Shown piece by piece: positions 35,353 through 44,164 of a stretch of DNA of 64,000 bases. The position numbers and the translations under genes were made by a program. The notes under the pieces were generated by a model, which ran no database searches, was not told the origin of the DNA, and saw only the letters and a list, made by a program, of their open reading frames with translations. This DNA comes from Micrococcus porci (GTDB lineage: Bacteria; Actinomycetota; Actinomycetes; Actinomycetales; Micrococcaceae), in contig NZ_CP083691.1 of assembly GCF_020097155.1 (NCBI RefSeq), positions 1,488,001 to 1,552,000 on the forward strand, written 5' to 3'. Numbering within the stretch: the stretch's first letter is position 1; each line of letters begins with the position of its first letter.

Positions 35353-36264
35353 TCAGGACTCGAACGCGTGGGCCGGGTCGGGGAACGCGCCGGAGAGCAC
35401 GTCGGCGCGGTAGGCGCGCACGGCGTCGCCCATGACGGCGCGCAGGTCCGCGTATCGCTTCACGAACCGCGGCGTGCGCCCGGCGCCCAGGCCCAGCATG
35501 TCCTGCCAGACGAGCACCTGGCCCGTGGTCTTCGGGCCGGCGCCGATGCCGACCGTGGGCACGCGCAGGGCGGCGTCGACGGCGGCGGCCACGTCGGAGG
35601 GCACCATCTCCATCAGGACGGCGAACGCCCCGGCGTCCTCCAGGGCGCGGGCGGAGGCGATCAGCCGCTCGGCGGCGCCCTCGCCGCGGCCCTGGACCCG
35701 GTAGCCGCCGAGCACGTGCTCGGACTGCGGGGTGAAGCCGATGTGCCCCATCACCGGCACGCCGGCGGCGACCATCGCCGCGATGTGCGGGGCGAAGCGC
35801 TCGTCGCCCTCCACCTTCACCCCGTGCACCCCGGCCTCCTTCATGAGGCGGACGCCGGCGCGCACCGCCTGCTCGGGGGAGGCCTCGTAGGAGCCGAAGG
35901 GCAGGTCCGCCAGCACGAACGCCCGTCGCGCCCCGCGAGCCACCGCCGCCGAGAAGACGATCATGTCCTCCAGGGTGACGGGCAGCGTGGAGCCGTGGCC
36001 CAGCACCGTGTTGCCCAGGGAATCGCCCACGAGCAGGACCTCGACGCCGGCCTCGTCGAACAGGGCGGCCGTCATCGCGTCGTAGGTCGTGAGCATCGCG
36101 AACCGGCGGCCCTCGTCCTTGGCGCGCTGCAGGTGCACGGTGCGGTACCGGGCGGGGGCCTCGACGGGTGCGGCCGCCGCGGCGGTCGCGGCCCCGCCGT
36201 AGGGGGCGGCGGCCTCGGAGGCTGCGGGGGACGACGCCGGGGGCGTGACGGTGCGGGAGTCCAT
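35353..36264 (-). CDS. panB: 3-methyl-2-oxobutanoate hydroxymethyltransferase
   Basis: First step of pantothenate synthesis, transferring a hydroxymethyl group from methylene-THF to ketoisovalerate; 303 aa. The N-terminal 38 residues are Ala/Pro-rich. The core has [36 protein letters not shown] (metal-binding Asp), [31 protein letters not shown] and [25 protein letters not shown]. The ATG has TAGACT 7 nt upstream; this hexamer overlaps that of glnA2 on the other strand. A panB-glnA2 neighbourhood is also seen in mycobacteria. Confidence 0.95.
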   Translation of the reverse strand: MDSRTVTPPASSPAASEAAAPYGGAATAAAAAPVEAPARYRTVHLQRAKDEGRRFAMLTTYDAMTAALFDEAGVEVLLVGDSLGNTVLGHGSTLPVTLEDMIVFSAAVARGARRAFVLADLPFGSYEASPEQAVRAGVRLMKEAGVHGVKVEGDERFAPHIAAMVAAGVPVMGHIGFTPQSEHVLGGYRVQGRGEGAAERLIASARALEDAGAFAVLMEMVPSDVAAAVDAALRVPTVGIGAGPKTTGQVLVWQDMLGLGAGRTPRFVKRYADLRAVMGDAVRAYRADVLSGAFPDPAHAFES

Positions 36265-36271
36265 GCCCGCG

Positions 36272-36281
36272 AGTCTAGAGT
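36272..36281. promoter_or_regulatory. Overlapping bidirectional -10 elements of panB and glnA2
   Basis: In the 23-bp gap, TAGACT on the minus strand (36277-36272) and TAGAGT on the plus strand (36276-36281) share two base pairs. Each is 6-7 nt from an ATG, so both mRNAs would be leaderless and the two RNA polymerases cannot bind at once. Confidence 0.55.
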
Positions 36282-36287
36282 GGCCGC

Positions 36288-37628
36288 ATGGATCGTCAGC
36301 AGGATTTCGTGCTCCGCACCATCGAGGACCGCGACGTGCGCTTCGTGCGCCTCTGGTTCACCGATGTGATCGGCACCCTCAAGTCCGTCGCCCTCGCCCC
36401 GGCCGAGGTCGAGGCGGCGTTCACCGAGGGGCTGGGCTTCGACGGCTCGTCGATCGACGGGTACACGCGCATCTCCGAGTCGGACATGCTGCTCCAGCCG
36501 GACCCGGCCACCTTCCAGATCCTGCCGTGGCGCGGTGAGGCCGGGCAGACCTCCCGCATGTTCTGCGACGTCCTCACCCCGGACGGCCGCCCGGCCCCCG
36601 CGGACCCCCGCAACGTCCTGCGCCGCGTGCTGGACAAGGCCTCGGACATGGGCTTCAGCTGCTACACGCACCCGGAGATCGAGTTCTACCTGCTGGCCTC
36701 GGACCGCCCCGGTCCGGACGGGCGCCCCGTGCCCGTGGACTCGGCCGGGTACTTCGACCACGTCCCCGGCGGCGCGGCCCAGGACTTCCGGCGGGACGCC
36801 GTCACCCTCCTGGAGGACATGGGCATCTCGGTCGAGTTCAGCCACCACGAGAACGGCCCCGGCCAGAACGAGATCGACCTCCGCGCCGCCGACGCCCTGA
36901 CCACGGCGGACAACGTGCAGACCTTCCGCACGATCATGAAGGAGGTCGCCGCCCGTCAGGGCCACTACGCCACGTTCATGCCCAAGCCCTTCGGCGACCA
37001 GCCGGGCTCCGGCATGCACACGCACTTCTCCCTGTTCGAGGGGGACTCGAACGCGTTCTACGACCCCGCCGACGAGTTCCGCCTCTCCGTGACGGGCCGC
37101 CGGTTCATTGCGGGCCTGCTGAAGCACTCCGTGGAGATCAGCCTGGTCACGCACCAGTTCGTGAACTCCTACAAGCGGCTCTGGGGCGCCGACGAGGCCC
37201 CCGCCTACGTCTCCTGGGGCCACAACAACCGTTCGGCCCTGGTCCGCGTGCCGCTCTACAAGCCGGACAAGGCCGGCTCCGCCCGCATCGAGTACCGGGG
37301 CCTGGACGCCTCCGCCAACCCCTACCTGGCCTACGCCCTGCTGCTGGCCGCCGGCCTCAAGGGCGTCGAGGAGAACTACGACCTCCCCGAGCCCGCCTCC
37401 GAGGACGTCGGCGCCCTCACCCCCCAGGAGCGGCGTGTGCTGGGGCACGTGTCCCTGCCGGGCACCCTGCACGACGCCGTCCGTGCGGCAGAGGAGTCGG
37501 AGTTCGTCGCCGACGTGCTCGGCGAACACGTCTACGAGGCGCTGCTGCGCAACAAGCGCCAGGAGTGGGACGACTACCGCGTGGAGATCACCCCCTACGA
37601 GCTCCGCCGCTACATGACCGGGCTCTGA
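36288..37628 (+). CDS. glnA2: Glutamine synthetase family protein, GlnA2 type
   Basis: Type I glutamine synthetase fold, 446 aa. Motifs: GLGFDGSSIDGYTRISESDMLLQPD, EIEFYLLA, FSHHENGPGQNEIDLR, the ATP-binding KPFGDQPGSGMHTHFSLFEG, NSYKRLWG and NNRSALVRVPLYKP. The region that holds the adenylylation Tyr in GlnA1 (LYxLPPEE) reads YDLPEPASED, so control by GlnE is doubtful. In other actinobacteria GlnA2-type proteins are accessory synthetases, some acting on polyamines, so its substrate is uncertain. ATG follows TAGAGT by 6 nt. glnE follows after 5 nt. Confidence 0.9.
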   Translation: MDRQQDFVLRTIEDRDVRFVRLWFTDVIGTLKSVALAPAEVEAAFTEGLGFDGSSIDGYTRISESDMLLQPDPATFQILPWRGEAGQTSRMFCDVLTPDGRPAPADPRNVLRRVLDKASDMGFSCYTHPEIEFYLLASDRPGPDGRPVPVDSAGYFDHVPGGAAQDFRRDAVTLLEDMGISVEFSHHENGPGQNEIDLRAADALTTADNVQTFRTIMKEVAARQGHYATFMPKPFGDQPGSGMHTHFSLFEGDSNAFYDPADEFRLSVTGRRFIAGLLKHSVEISLVTHQFVNSYKRLWGADEAPAYVSWGHNNRSALVRVPLYKPDKAGSARIEYRGLDASANPYLAYALLLAAGLKGVEENYDLPEPASEDVGALTPQERRVLGHVSLPGTLHDAVRAAEESEFVADVLGEHVYEALLRNKRQEWDDYRVEITPYELRRYMTGL

Positions 37629-37633
37629 GTCCG

Positions 37634-40600
37634 ATGGCCCCGACGCCGGACTCCCACGTCCCCGGCCCGCGACGCGCCCTCGTCCATGCCGGCGTGGCCG
37701 ACCTGACGCGCGCGGAGCGGCTCCTGTCCTCGCCCGAGCTCGCCGAGCAGGACGCCGACGCCGCGCTGGCCGCCCTGGCGCACGCCGCGGACCCGGACAG
37801 CGCGCTGCTGCTGTACATCCGCCTGGCCGAGCGGGACCCGCAGGTGCACCGGGTGCTCGCCGAAGCCGACCGGGCCCGGGACCTGTTGCGCCTGCTCGGC
37901 GCCTCCGAGGCCCTCGGCGAGTTCCTCATCCGCCGCCCGGAGCATCTGGACCTGGTCCTCGACCCGGCGCGGGCCGCCGCCACCGCCCCGGCGCTCGCCC
38001 AGCAGGACCCCACGGACGGCGGGGACTGGCACGACGAGCCCGCCGCGCTGCGCGCACTCCTCCTGGAGGCGGTGGGCGCGGACCCGGCCGCGGACCAGCC
38101 CGTGGCCGGGCTCACCGGCGCCGACGCCTCCGTCGCCCTGCGCCGGGCCTACCGGCGGCAGCTCACGGCGATCGCCCTGGCTGACCTCGCGTCGCGGGAG
38201 CCGACCCTCGTGATGCCGGCCGTCGGCCGCTGGCTCGCCGACCTGGCCGGCGCCGCCCTGGAGGCCGCGCTCGCGGTCAGCCGGGCCGAGCTCCGTGCGC
38301 GCGAGGGCGCCGCCGTGGACTGCGTCGAGCTGGCCGTGATCGGCATGGGCAAGTGCGGCGCCCGCGAGCTCAACTACGTCTCCGACGTGGACGTGGTCTT
38401 CGTCCACGACGTCCTGGAGCCGGGGGCGCCCGACGCCCCGTCCGCCCAGGAGGCCGCGCGCCTGGCGGCCGAGCTGGCCGCGGGCATCTCCCGGGTGCTC
38501 TCCGGCCCCGCCCCCGAGCCCGGCCTCTGGGAGGTGGACGCGAACCTGCGGCCGGAGGGCAGGGACGGGGCACTCTCACGGACGCTGGACTCGCACGTGG
38601 AGTACTACCGGCGCTGGGCCCACGGCTGGGAGTTCCAGGCGCTGCTCAAGGCCCGGCCGGTGGCCGGCTCGCCCGCCCTGGGCGAGCGGTACGTCGCGGC
38701 GGTCTGGCCGCGCGTATGGGAGTCCTCGGCCCGAGAGGGGTTCGTGGAGAACGTCCGCGCGATGCGCACCCGGGTGCTGGACACCATCGCGCGGGACGAG
38801 CGGGACCGGGAAATCAAGCTCGGCGCCGGTGGCCTGCGCGACGTGGAGTTCACGGCCCAGCTGGTGCAGCTGGTGCACGGCCGCGCCGACGAGTCCGTGA
38901 GGGTGCGGGGGACCCTCGACGCGCTCCGCGTCCTGCACGCGGCCTCCTACATCTCCTCCCGGGACATGCGCGCCTTCGACGCGGCCTACCGCTGGCTCCG
39001 CCTCCTCGAGCACCGCATCCAGCTGGTCCACCTGCGCCGCACACACCTGATGCCCGTCAAGGAGGGGCCGCGCCGCGTGGTCGCCCGCTCCATGCGGGGG
39101 GCCGGCGACGTCCACCCGGTCGCCGGAGACGACCTCCAGGACCGCTTCTCCCGGGTCCGGCGGGAGGTCAGGGCCCTGCACGAGACCGTCTTCTACCGCC
39201 CCCTGCTCTCCACCACCGCGGCGCTGTCCGACGAGGACGTGCGCCTGTCCGCCGACGCCGTGCAGGCCCGCCTCTCCGCCCTGGGCTACCGCGACCCGCG
39301 GCGGGCGCTCGCCCACATCGAGGCGCTCACCCGGGGCGTGTCCCGGCGCGCGGCCGTCCAGCGGCAGCTGCTGCCGGCCATGCTCGGCTGGTTCGCCGAC
39401 GGCGCGGACCCAGATGCCGGCCTGCTCGCCTTCCGCCGGCTCTCCGAGTCGCTCGGCTCCAGCCCGTGGTTCCTGCGCATGCTGCGGGACTCCACCGACG
39501 CCGCCCGCCGCCTCTGCCTCGTCCTGGCCGGGTCCCGGCGGGTCGGCGACCTGCTGGAGCACGCCCCCGAGTCGGTCGCCTGGATCGGGGAGACCCGCGA
39601 GCTCGCGCCCCGCGGCCTCTCCGCCCTCACATCCGAGGTGACGGCCCGGCTCGACCGTCGGTCCCCGGAGGAGTCCGCGGCCCAGGTCATCCGGCACGTC
39701 CGACAGATCCGGCAACGGGAGATCCTGCGGACGGCGCTGGCGGACATCACCGGCGTCGTCGGCCTGGAGGAGGTCGGCCACGCCCTCGCCGACGTGGATC
39801 AGGCGGCCGTCCAGGGCGCCCTGCGCGTGGCCGGGCAGGCCGTGCTCGACGGCGCGGACCCCCTCACCGAGGTCGTCGTCGTGGCCATGGGCCGCCAGGG
39901 CGGCCGGGAGATCGCCTACGGCTCCGACCTGGACGCGATGTTCGTCCACCGCCCCCTGGCCGGCGCCGACGAGACCGCGGCGGCCGCCCAGGCGGAGGCC
40001 GTCGCGCGCCAGCTCATGGCCCTGCTCCAGCAGCCGGCCGCGCCGCCGCTGCCCAGCGAGCAGCCCCTCGACGTCGACGCGGACCTCCGCCCCGAGGGCC
40101 GGCAGGGCCCGCTGGTGCGCACCCTGGACTCCTACCGCGAGTACTACGCGCGCTGGGCCGAGGTGTGGGAGCGCCAGGCGCTGCTGCGGGCCCGCGTGGT
40201 GGCCGGCCCCGCGGGCCTGGCCGAGGAGTTCACGGCCTGGGCGGACGGGGTGCGCTACGGCGACGAGCTCTCCGCCGGGGACGCCCGGGAGATCCGCCGC
40301 ATCAAGGCGCGCGTGGAGGCGGAGCGCCTGCCCCGGGGCGCGGACCCCGCCCGGCACGTCAAGCTGGGCCGCGGCGGGCTCTCCGACGTCGAGTGGCTGG
40401 TGCAGTCCCTCCAACTGCGCCACGCCCACGACGAGCCCGAGCTCCGGGTGACCGGAACGCTGCCTGCCCTGCGTGCCCTGGCCCGCCTGGACCTGCTGCC
40501 CCCCTCCGAGGCCGCCCTGCTGGAGGAGGCCTGGCTGCTGGCCACGCGCGTGCGCTCGGCGCTCGTGCTGTGGACCGGCAAAGGGTCCGACGTGCTGCCC

Positions 40601-40738
40601 ACCAATGCCCGGGACCTGGGCGCCCTCGCGCGGCTCGCGGGGGACGCCTGCGGCGGCGGCGTGGCGTTCGAGGAGCGCTACCTGCGCGTCACGCGGCAGG
40701 CCCGCCAGGTGTTCGAGCAGCGCTTCTACGGGCTCTGA
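37634..40738 (+). CDS. glnE: Bifunctional glutamine synthetase adenylyltransferase / deadenylase
   Basis: Adenylylates and deadenylylates glutamine synthetase in response to nitrogen status; 1034 aa, full length. Two nucleotidyltransferase domains: the first with IGMGKCGARELNYVSDVDVVFVHD (about 237-260), the second with VAMGRQGGREIAYGSDLDAMFVH (about 750-772), each with the paired Asp metal ligands, and each followed by VDANLRPEG/VDADLRPEG and a GlnD-UTase-like helical domain (IKLGAGGLRDVEF, VKLGRGGLSDVEW). The start 5 nt after glnA2 gives coupling. Its likely target, GlnA1 with Y402, is encoded at 42004-43428. Confidence 0.95.
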   Translation: MAPTPDSHVPGPRRALVHAGVADLTRAERLLSSPELAEQDADAALAALAHAADPDSALLLYIRLAERDPQVHRVLAEADRARDLLRLLGASEALGEFLIRRPEHLDLVLDPARAAATAPALAQQDPTDGGDWHDEPAALRALLLEAVGADPAADQPVAGLTGADASVALRRAYRRQLTAIALADLASREPTLVMPAVGRWLADLAGAALEAALAVSRAELRAREGAAVDCVELAVIGMGKCGARELNYVSDVDVVFVHDVLEPGAPDAPSAQEAARLAAELAAGISRVLSGPAPEPGLWEVDANLRPEGRDGALSRTLDSHVEYYRRWAHGWEFQALLKARPVAGSPALGERYVAAVWPRVWESSAREGFVENVRAMRTRVLDTIARDERDREIKLGAGGLRDVEFTAQLVQLVHGRADESVRVRGTLDALRVLHAASYISSRDMRAFDAAYRWLRLLEHRIQLVHLRRTHLMPVKEGPRRVVARSMRGAGDVHPVAGDDLQDRFSRVRREVRALHETVFYRPLLSTTAALSDEDVRLSADAVQARLSALGYRDPRRALAHIEALTRGVSRRAAVQRQLLPAMLGWFADGADPDAGLLAFRRLSESLGSSPWFLRMLRDSTDAARRLCLVLAGSRRVGDLLEHAPESVAWIGETRELAPRGLSALTSEVTARLDRRSPEESAAQVIRHVRQIRQREILRTALADITGVVGLEEVGHALADVDQAAVQGALRVAGQAVLDGADPLTEVVVVAMGRQGGREIAYGSDLDAMFVHRPLAGADETAAAAQAEAVARQLMALLQQPAAPPLPSEQPLDVDADLRPEGRQGPLVRTLDSYREYYARWAEVWERQALLRARVVAGPAGLAEEFTAWADGVRYGDELSAGDAREIRRIKARVEAERLPRGADPARHVKLGRGGLSDVEWLVQSLQLRHAHDEPELRVTGTLPALRALARLDLLPPSEAALLEEAWLLATRVRSALVLWTGKGSDVLPTNARDLGALARLAGDACGGGVAFEERYLRVTRQARQVFEQRFYGL

Positions 40739-40743
40739 GCGCC

Positions 40744-40773
40744 GGGCGGGCCGACCGCCGCCGGGGCCCGCCC
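40744..40773. terminator. Hairpin between convergent glnE and oxidoreductase genes
   Basis: A 9-bp stem (40744-40752 with 40765-40773) lies between the convergent stops, with possible outer pairing. No T tract. Confidence 0.5.
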
Positions 40774-40804
40774 GCGGCTCCGGGCACGCCGGTCGTCTCC
40801 GGGC

Positions 40805-41833
40805 TCAGCGCCGGATGACGTGCTCGCCGAGCAGCTCCAGGGTGCGCACGCGCGCCGGGTGGTCGACGGCGGCGGCCGTGACGATCAGCTCGTCCGCCTC
40901 CACGCGGGCGGCGAAGTCGTCGAGCCAGGCGCGCACGACGTCCGGTGTGCCGACGGCGGTGTGCCGCAGCATGCCGAGCACCTGCTCGCCGGCGGGGGAG
41001 TCCATGAGCATGTCCAGCTCGTCCTCGGTGAGGTGGCGGCCCCGGCCCAGGAACATCCGCACGCGGGACCGGCGGGTGGCCTCCCACAGCCGCTGGGCCT
41101 CCTCGTCCGTGTCGGCGACGACCACGTTGGCGGCGGCGATGAAGTGCGGGGCGTCCAGCGCGTCCGTCGGGGTGAAGTGCTCACGGTAGAGGCGGGCCGC
41201 GTGCTCGAGCATCTGCGGCGCGAAGTGGCTCGCGAACGCGTAGCCCAGGCCGAGCTGTGCGGCGAGGTTCGCGCCGAACGCGGAGGAGCCGAGGATCCAC
41301 AGCGGCACGTCGGTGCCGCGGCCGGGGTAGGCGTCGATGCCCGGCATCCGGGACTCGCCGCGTAGATAGCCCTGCAGCTCCAGGACGTCCTGGGGGAACC
41401 GGTCGGCGGCCTCGGGGGAGCGGCGCAGCGCCTGCAGGGTGCGCTGGTCCGTGCCGGGCGCCCGGCCGAGGCCGAGGTCCACGCGGCCGGGATGCAGCTC
41501 GGCGAGGGTGCCGAACTGCTCGGCCACCACCAGCGGCGAGTGGTTCGGGAGCATCACGCCGCCCGAGCCCACGCGGATGCGCTCCGTGTGGGCGGCCACG
41601 TGGGCGAGGAGCACGGCGGTGGCGGACGAGGCGATGCCGGGCATGTTGTGGTGCTCCGCGTACCAGACGCGCGTGAATCCCTGCGCCTCGGCGGTCTGCG
41701 CCAGTTCCACCGACTGCCCGAGCGCCTCGCCGATCCGCTGGTCCCCGCGCACGGTGGCCAGGTCCAGCAGGGACAGCGGGACGCCGGCCGGGGCGGTCTC
41801 CGGGGGGACGACGGGTCGGACGTCGGCGGTCAT
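40805..41833 (-). CDS. LLM class flavin-dependent oxidoreductase (luciferase-like)
   Basis: FMN- or F420-dependent oxidoreductase of the bacterial luciferase fold, 342 aa. Signatures of the MsnO8-type subgroup: [21 protein letters not shown] at the N-terminus, [70 protein letters not shown] and a C-terminal [13 protein letters not shown]. The substrate cannot be told from sequence. GAAGGAG precedes the ATG. It sits between glnE and glnA1 and is likely not part of nitrogen control; it appears to have its own start. Confidence 0.85.
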   Translation of the reverse strand: MTADVRPVVPPETAPAGVPLSLLDLATVRGDQRIGEALGQSVELAQTAEAQGFTRVWYAEHHNMPGIASSATAVLLAHVAAHTERIRVGSGGVMLPNHSPLVVAEQFGTLAELHPGRVDLGLGRAPGTDQRTLQALRRSPEAADRFPQDVLELQGYLRGESRMPGIDAYPGRGTDVPLWILGSSAFGANLAAQLGLGYAFASHFAPQMLEHAARLYREHFTPTDALDAPHFIAAANVVVADTDEEAQRLWEATRRSRVRMFLGRGRHLTEDELDMLMDSPAGEQVLGMLRHTAVGTPDVVRAWLDDFAARVEADELIVTAAAVDHPARVRTLELLGEHVIRR

Positions 41834-41954
41834 GGGTGCTCCTTCGGGTCGCGGATCGCCGGCGGCACGTGCCCGCCGGCGCTGCCCCGGACAGCGTCGC
41901 GTCGGCGGCGCCTATTCCCTGGTCTGCAGAGATGTCACGTGGGCCACGACGATG

Positions 41955-41988
41955 CCGGCCCCGTCCTCGCGGGGGAGGACGGGGCCGG
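41955..41988 (-). terminator. Terminator of glnA1
   Basis: A perfect 14-bp stem (41955-41968 with 41975-41988) with a 6-nt loop lies 16 nt past the glnA1 stop. No T tract. Confidence 0.7.
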
Positions 41989-42003
41989 AGGTCGACGGGC
42001 GGC

Positions 42004-43428
42004 TCAGCAGGAGTAGTAGAGCTCGAACTCGTAGGGGTTCGGGCGGGCGGCAAGCGGGGTCAGCTCCATCTCCCGCTTGTAGTCGATCCAGGTGCGGATC
42101 AGCTCCTCGGTGAAGACGTCCCCGGCGAGGAGGAACTCGTGGTCCTCCTCGAGGGCGTTCAGCGCCTCCTCCAGGGAGGTGGGCGCCTTCTGGATGTCGG
42201 CGGCCTCCTCCGGGGGCAGCTCGTAGAGGTCCTTGTCGATCGGCTCGGCCGGCTCGATGCGGTTGCGGATGCCGTCCAGGCCGGCCATCAGCTGGGCCGC
42301 GAAGGCCAGGTAGGGGTTGCCCGAGGCGTCGGGGGCGCGGAACTCGAGGCGCTTGGCCTTCGGGTTGGAGCCGGTGACCGGGATGCGGACGCCGGCGGAG
42401 CGGTTGCCCTGCGAGTAGACCATCGAGACCGGGGCCTCGAAGCCGGGCACGAGGCGGCGGTACGAGTTCACGGTCGGGTTGGTGAACGCCAGCACCGCCG
42501 AGGCGTGCTGCAGGAGGCCGCCGATGTACCAGCGCGCGGTGTCGGAGAGGTTCGCGTAGCCCTTCTCGTCGTAGAACAGGGGCTCGCCGCCCAGCCACAG
42601 CGACTGGTGGCAGTGCATGCCGGAGCCGGCCTCGCCGAAGACGGGCTTCGGCATGAAGGTGACGGACTTCCCGAACATCTCCGCGACGTTCTTCACCACG
42701 TACTTGAACTTCTGCAGGTCGTCCGCGGAGTGGGTCAGGGTGTTGAAGCGGTAGTTGATCTCCGCCTGGCCCGCGGAGCCCACCTCGTGGTGGGAGCGCT
42801 CGACCTCGAGGCCGACCTCGGCGAGGACGGCGCAGATCTCGTCGCGCAGGTCCGCCTGCTTGTCGACCGGGGTCACGGGGAAGTACCCGCCCTGGCGGGG
42901 GGTCTTGTGGCCGAGGTTGCCGCCCTCCTCGTCGCGCGAGGTGTTCCAGTGGGCCTCCGTGGAGTCGACGCGGTAGAAGGAGCTGCGGGCCGAGGACTCG
43001 TAGCGCACGTCGTCGAACACGTAGAACTCGGCCTCGGGGGCGAAGAAGGCGGTGTCCGCGATGCCGGTGGAGGCCAGGTAGGCCTCGGCGCGCTGGGCGA
43101 CGCCGCGCGGGTCGCGGCGGTAGTCCTCGCCGGTGCGCGGGTTCACGATGGAGAAGTTCATGGCCAGGGTCTTGCGGACGCGGAAGGGGTCCACGAAGGC
43201 CGTGGTCACGTCGGGGATGAGCTGCATGTCCGACTCGGCGAGGCCGGCGAAGCCGCGGATCGAGGAGCCGTCGAAGAGCTGACCGGTGACGAAGAAGTCC
43301 TCGTCCACCGTGGAGGCGGGGACGTTGAAGTGGTGCTGCATGCCCGGCAGGTCGGTGAAGCGGATGTCGACGAACTCGACGCCCTCGTCCTTGATGTATG
43401 CGAGCACGTCTTCGACGGAGGTGAACAT
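42004..43428 (-). CDS. glnA1: Glutamine synthetase, type I (adenylylatable)
   Basis: Main ammonium-assimilating glutamine synthetase, 474 aa, dodecameric type I-beta. [18 protein letters not shown] (about 51-68), [28 protein letters not shown], the ATP loop [18 protein letters not shown] and [17 protein letters not shown] are intact. [11 protein letters not shown] carries the adenylylation site Y402, the target of GlnE encoded nearby. The ATG is preceded by AGGAGAG. Upstream lie TAGGGT (43498-43493, minus strand) and a GlnR-type box (43520-43546), predicting nitrogen-responsive transcription in addition to GlnE control. Confidence 0.96.
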   Translation of the reverse strand: MFTSVEDVLAYIKDEGVEFVDIRFTDLPGMQHHFNVPASTVDEDFFVTGQLFDGSSIRGFAGLAESDMQLIPDVTTAFVDPFRVRKTLAMNFSIVNPRTGEDYRRDPRGVAQRAEAYLASTGIADTAFFAPEAEFYVFDDVRYESSARSSFYRVDSTEAHWNTSRDEEGGNLGHKTPRQGGYFPVTPVDKQADLRDEICAVLAEVGLEVERSHHEVGSAGQAEINYRFNTLTHSADDLQKFKYVVKNVAEMFGKSVTFMPKPVFGEAGSGMHCHQSLWLGGEPLFYDEKGYANLSDTARWYIGGLLQHASAVLAFTNPTVNSYRRLVPGFEAPVSMVYSQGNRSAGVRIPVTGSNPKAKRLEFRAPDASGNPYLAFAAQLMAGLDGIRNRIEPAEPIDKDLYELPPEEAADIQKAPTSLEEALNALEEDHEFLLAGDVFTEELIRTWIDYKREMELTPLAARPNPYEFELYYSC

Positions 43429-43492
43429 GGTTCTCTCCTGGCCTTCCTACGGTGGAATGGGGGCCGCGCGCCGTGGCGCCCGGCATGCCCCC

Positions 43493-43546
43493 ACCCTACT
43501 CAGCCCGTGTGCGGGCCGCGTGTCCTGTGTGTTTCCGGCGTGTAAC
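43493..43546 (-). promoter_or_regulatory. glnA1 promoter with GlnR-type operator
   Basis: On the minus strand GTTAC-N6-GAAAC-N6-GACAC spans 43546-43520, matching the actinobacterial GlnR consensus of alternating GTnAC and GAAAC pentamers with 6-bp spacers. The -10 TAGGGT (43498-43493) starts 21 nt downstream, so the box lies at about -33 to -60, an activating position. It is also 18 nt from the divergent RDD gene -10. Confidence 0.6.
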
Positions 43547-43564
43547 GCGTCCTCCGGCCCCGAC

Positions 43565-43570
43565 TACCCT
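43565..43570 (+). promoter_or_regulatory. -10 element TACCCT of leaderless RDD gene
   Basis: TACCCT is followed by 6 nt and the GTG at 43577. No Shine-Dalgarno sequence is present. Confidence 0.5.
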
Positions 43571-43576
43571 GGTGGG

Positions 43577-44092
43577 GTGGCACATCGAGCATCCGACCCC
43601 GCCCCCCGTGACCGGTCAGAGCGGGACGCCGCCGGCCGCGCCGAGCCCCTGATCAGCCGCGCCGACCTGGCGGGCTGGATCGACGGCCCCGGAGGGGGAC
43701 GCGCCGGGGGCCGCTGGCCGGGCGACCTGCTGGGCCTGCCCGAGCACGGTCCGGCGTCGATGGCCACCGCCGCCCGCCGGGCGGGCGCCCTGATGATCGA
43801 CTGGGCCCTGGCCCTCGTGGTCTCGAACCTCGCGTTCGGGGGCGACGCGATCGCCACCCTGCTCGTCTTCGCCGCCATGCACGTCGTGGGCCTCACGCTG
43901 CTCGCCACCACGGTCGGCAAAGCCCTCTGCCGGATCCAGGTGGTCCGCGAGGGCACGGGCGGCACCGCCCCGGTGCACCGCGTCCTGATCCGCACCGCGC
44001 TGCTCTGCCTCGTGCTCCCGGCTGTCGTCGTCGGACCGGACGGGCGGGGCATGCACGACCGCGTCGCCGGGACGGTCGAGCTCCACATGTGA
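43577..44092 (+). CDS. RDD family membrane protein
   Basis: Integral membrane protein of 171 aa. After a 60-residue polar N-terminus the RDD domain starts at MATAARRAGALMIDWALALVV (Arg then two acidic/hydrophobic positions as in RDD), with a second helix around IATLLVFAAMHVVGLTLLATTVGKALCRIQV, and a third near HRVLIRTALLCLVLPAVVV before GRGMHDRVAGTVEL. The function of the family is poorly known; some members are ion exchangers. I set the start at GTG 43577 from the TACCCT hexamer; the longer open frame runs antisense into glnA1. A GlnR-type box lies in the shared upstream gap. Confidence 0.85.
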   Translation: MAHRASDPAPRDRSERDAAGRAEPLISRADLAGWIDGPGGGRAGGRWPGDLLGLPEHGPASMATAARRAGALMIDWALALVVSNLAFGGDAIATLLVFAAMHVVGLTLLATTVGKALCRIQVVREGTGGTAPVHRVLIRTALLCLVLPAVVVGPDGRGMHDRVAGTVELHM

Positions 44093-44108
44093 CCGCGGCG
44101 CCGTCGCG

Positions 44109-44158
44109 CCGGACACGACGAGGCCCCCGCCGCGCGGCGGGGGCCTCGTCGTGTCCGG
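44109..44158. terminator. Perfect 50-bp palindrome between convergent genes
   Basis: The two 25-bp arms (44109-44133 and 44134-44158) are exact reverse complements with no spacer. It lies between the convergent RDD and DUF4191 genes, 16 nt past one stop and 6 nt before the other. As RNA it is the same hairpin in both directions, so a bidirectional terminator is the simplest reading. Confidence 0.75.
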
Positions 44159-44164
44159 GAGTGC

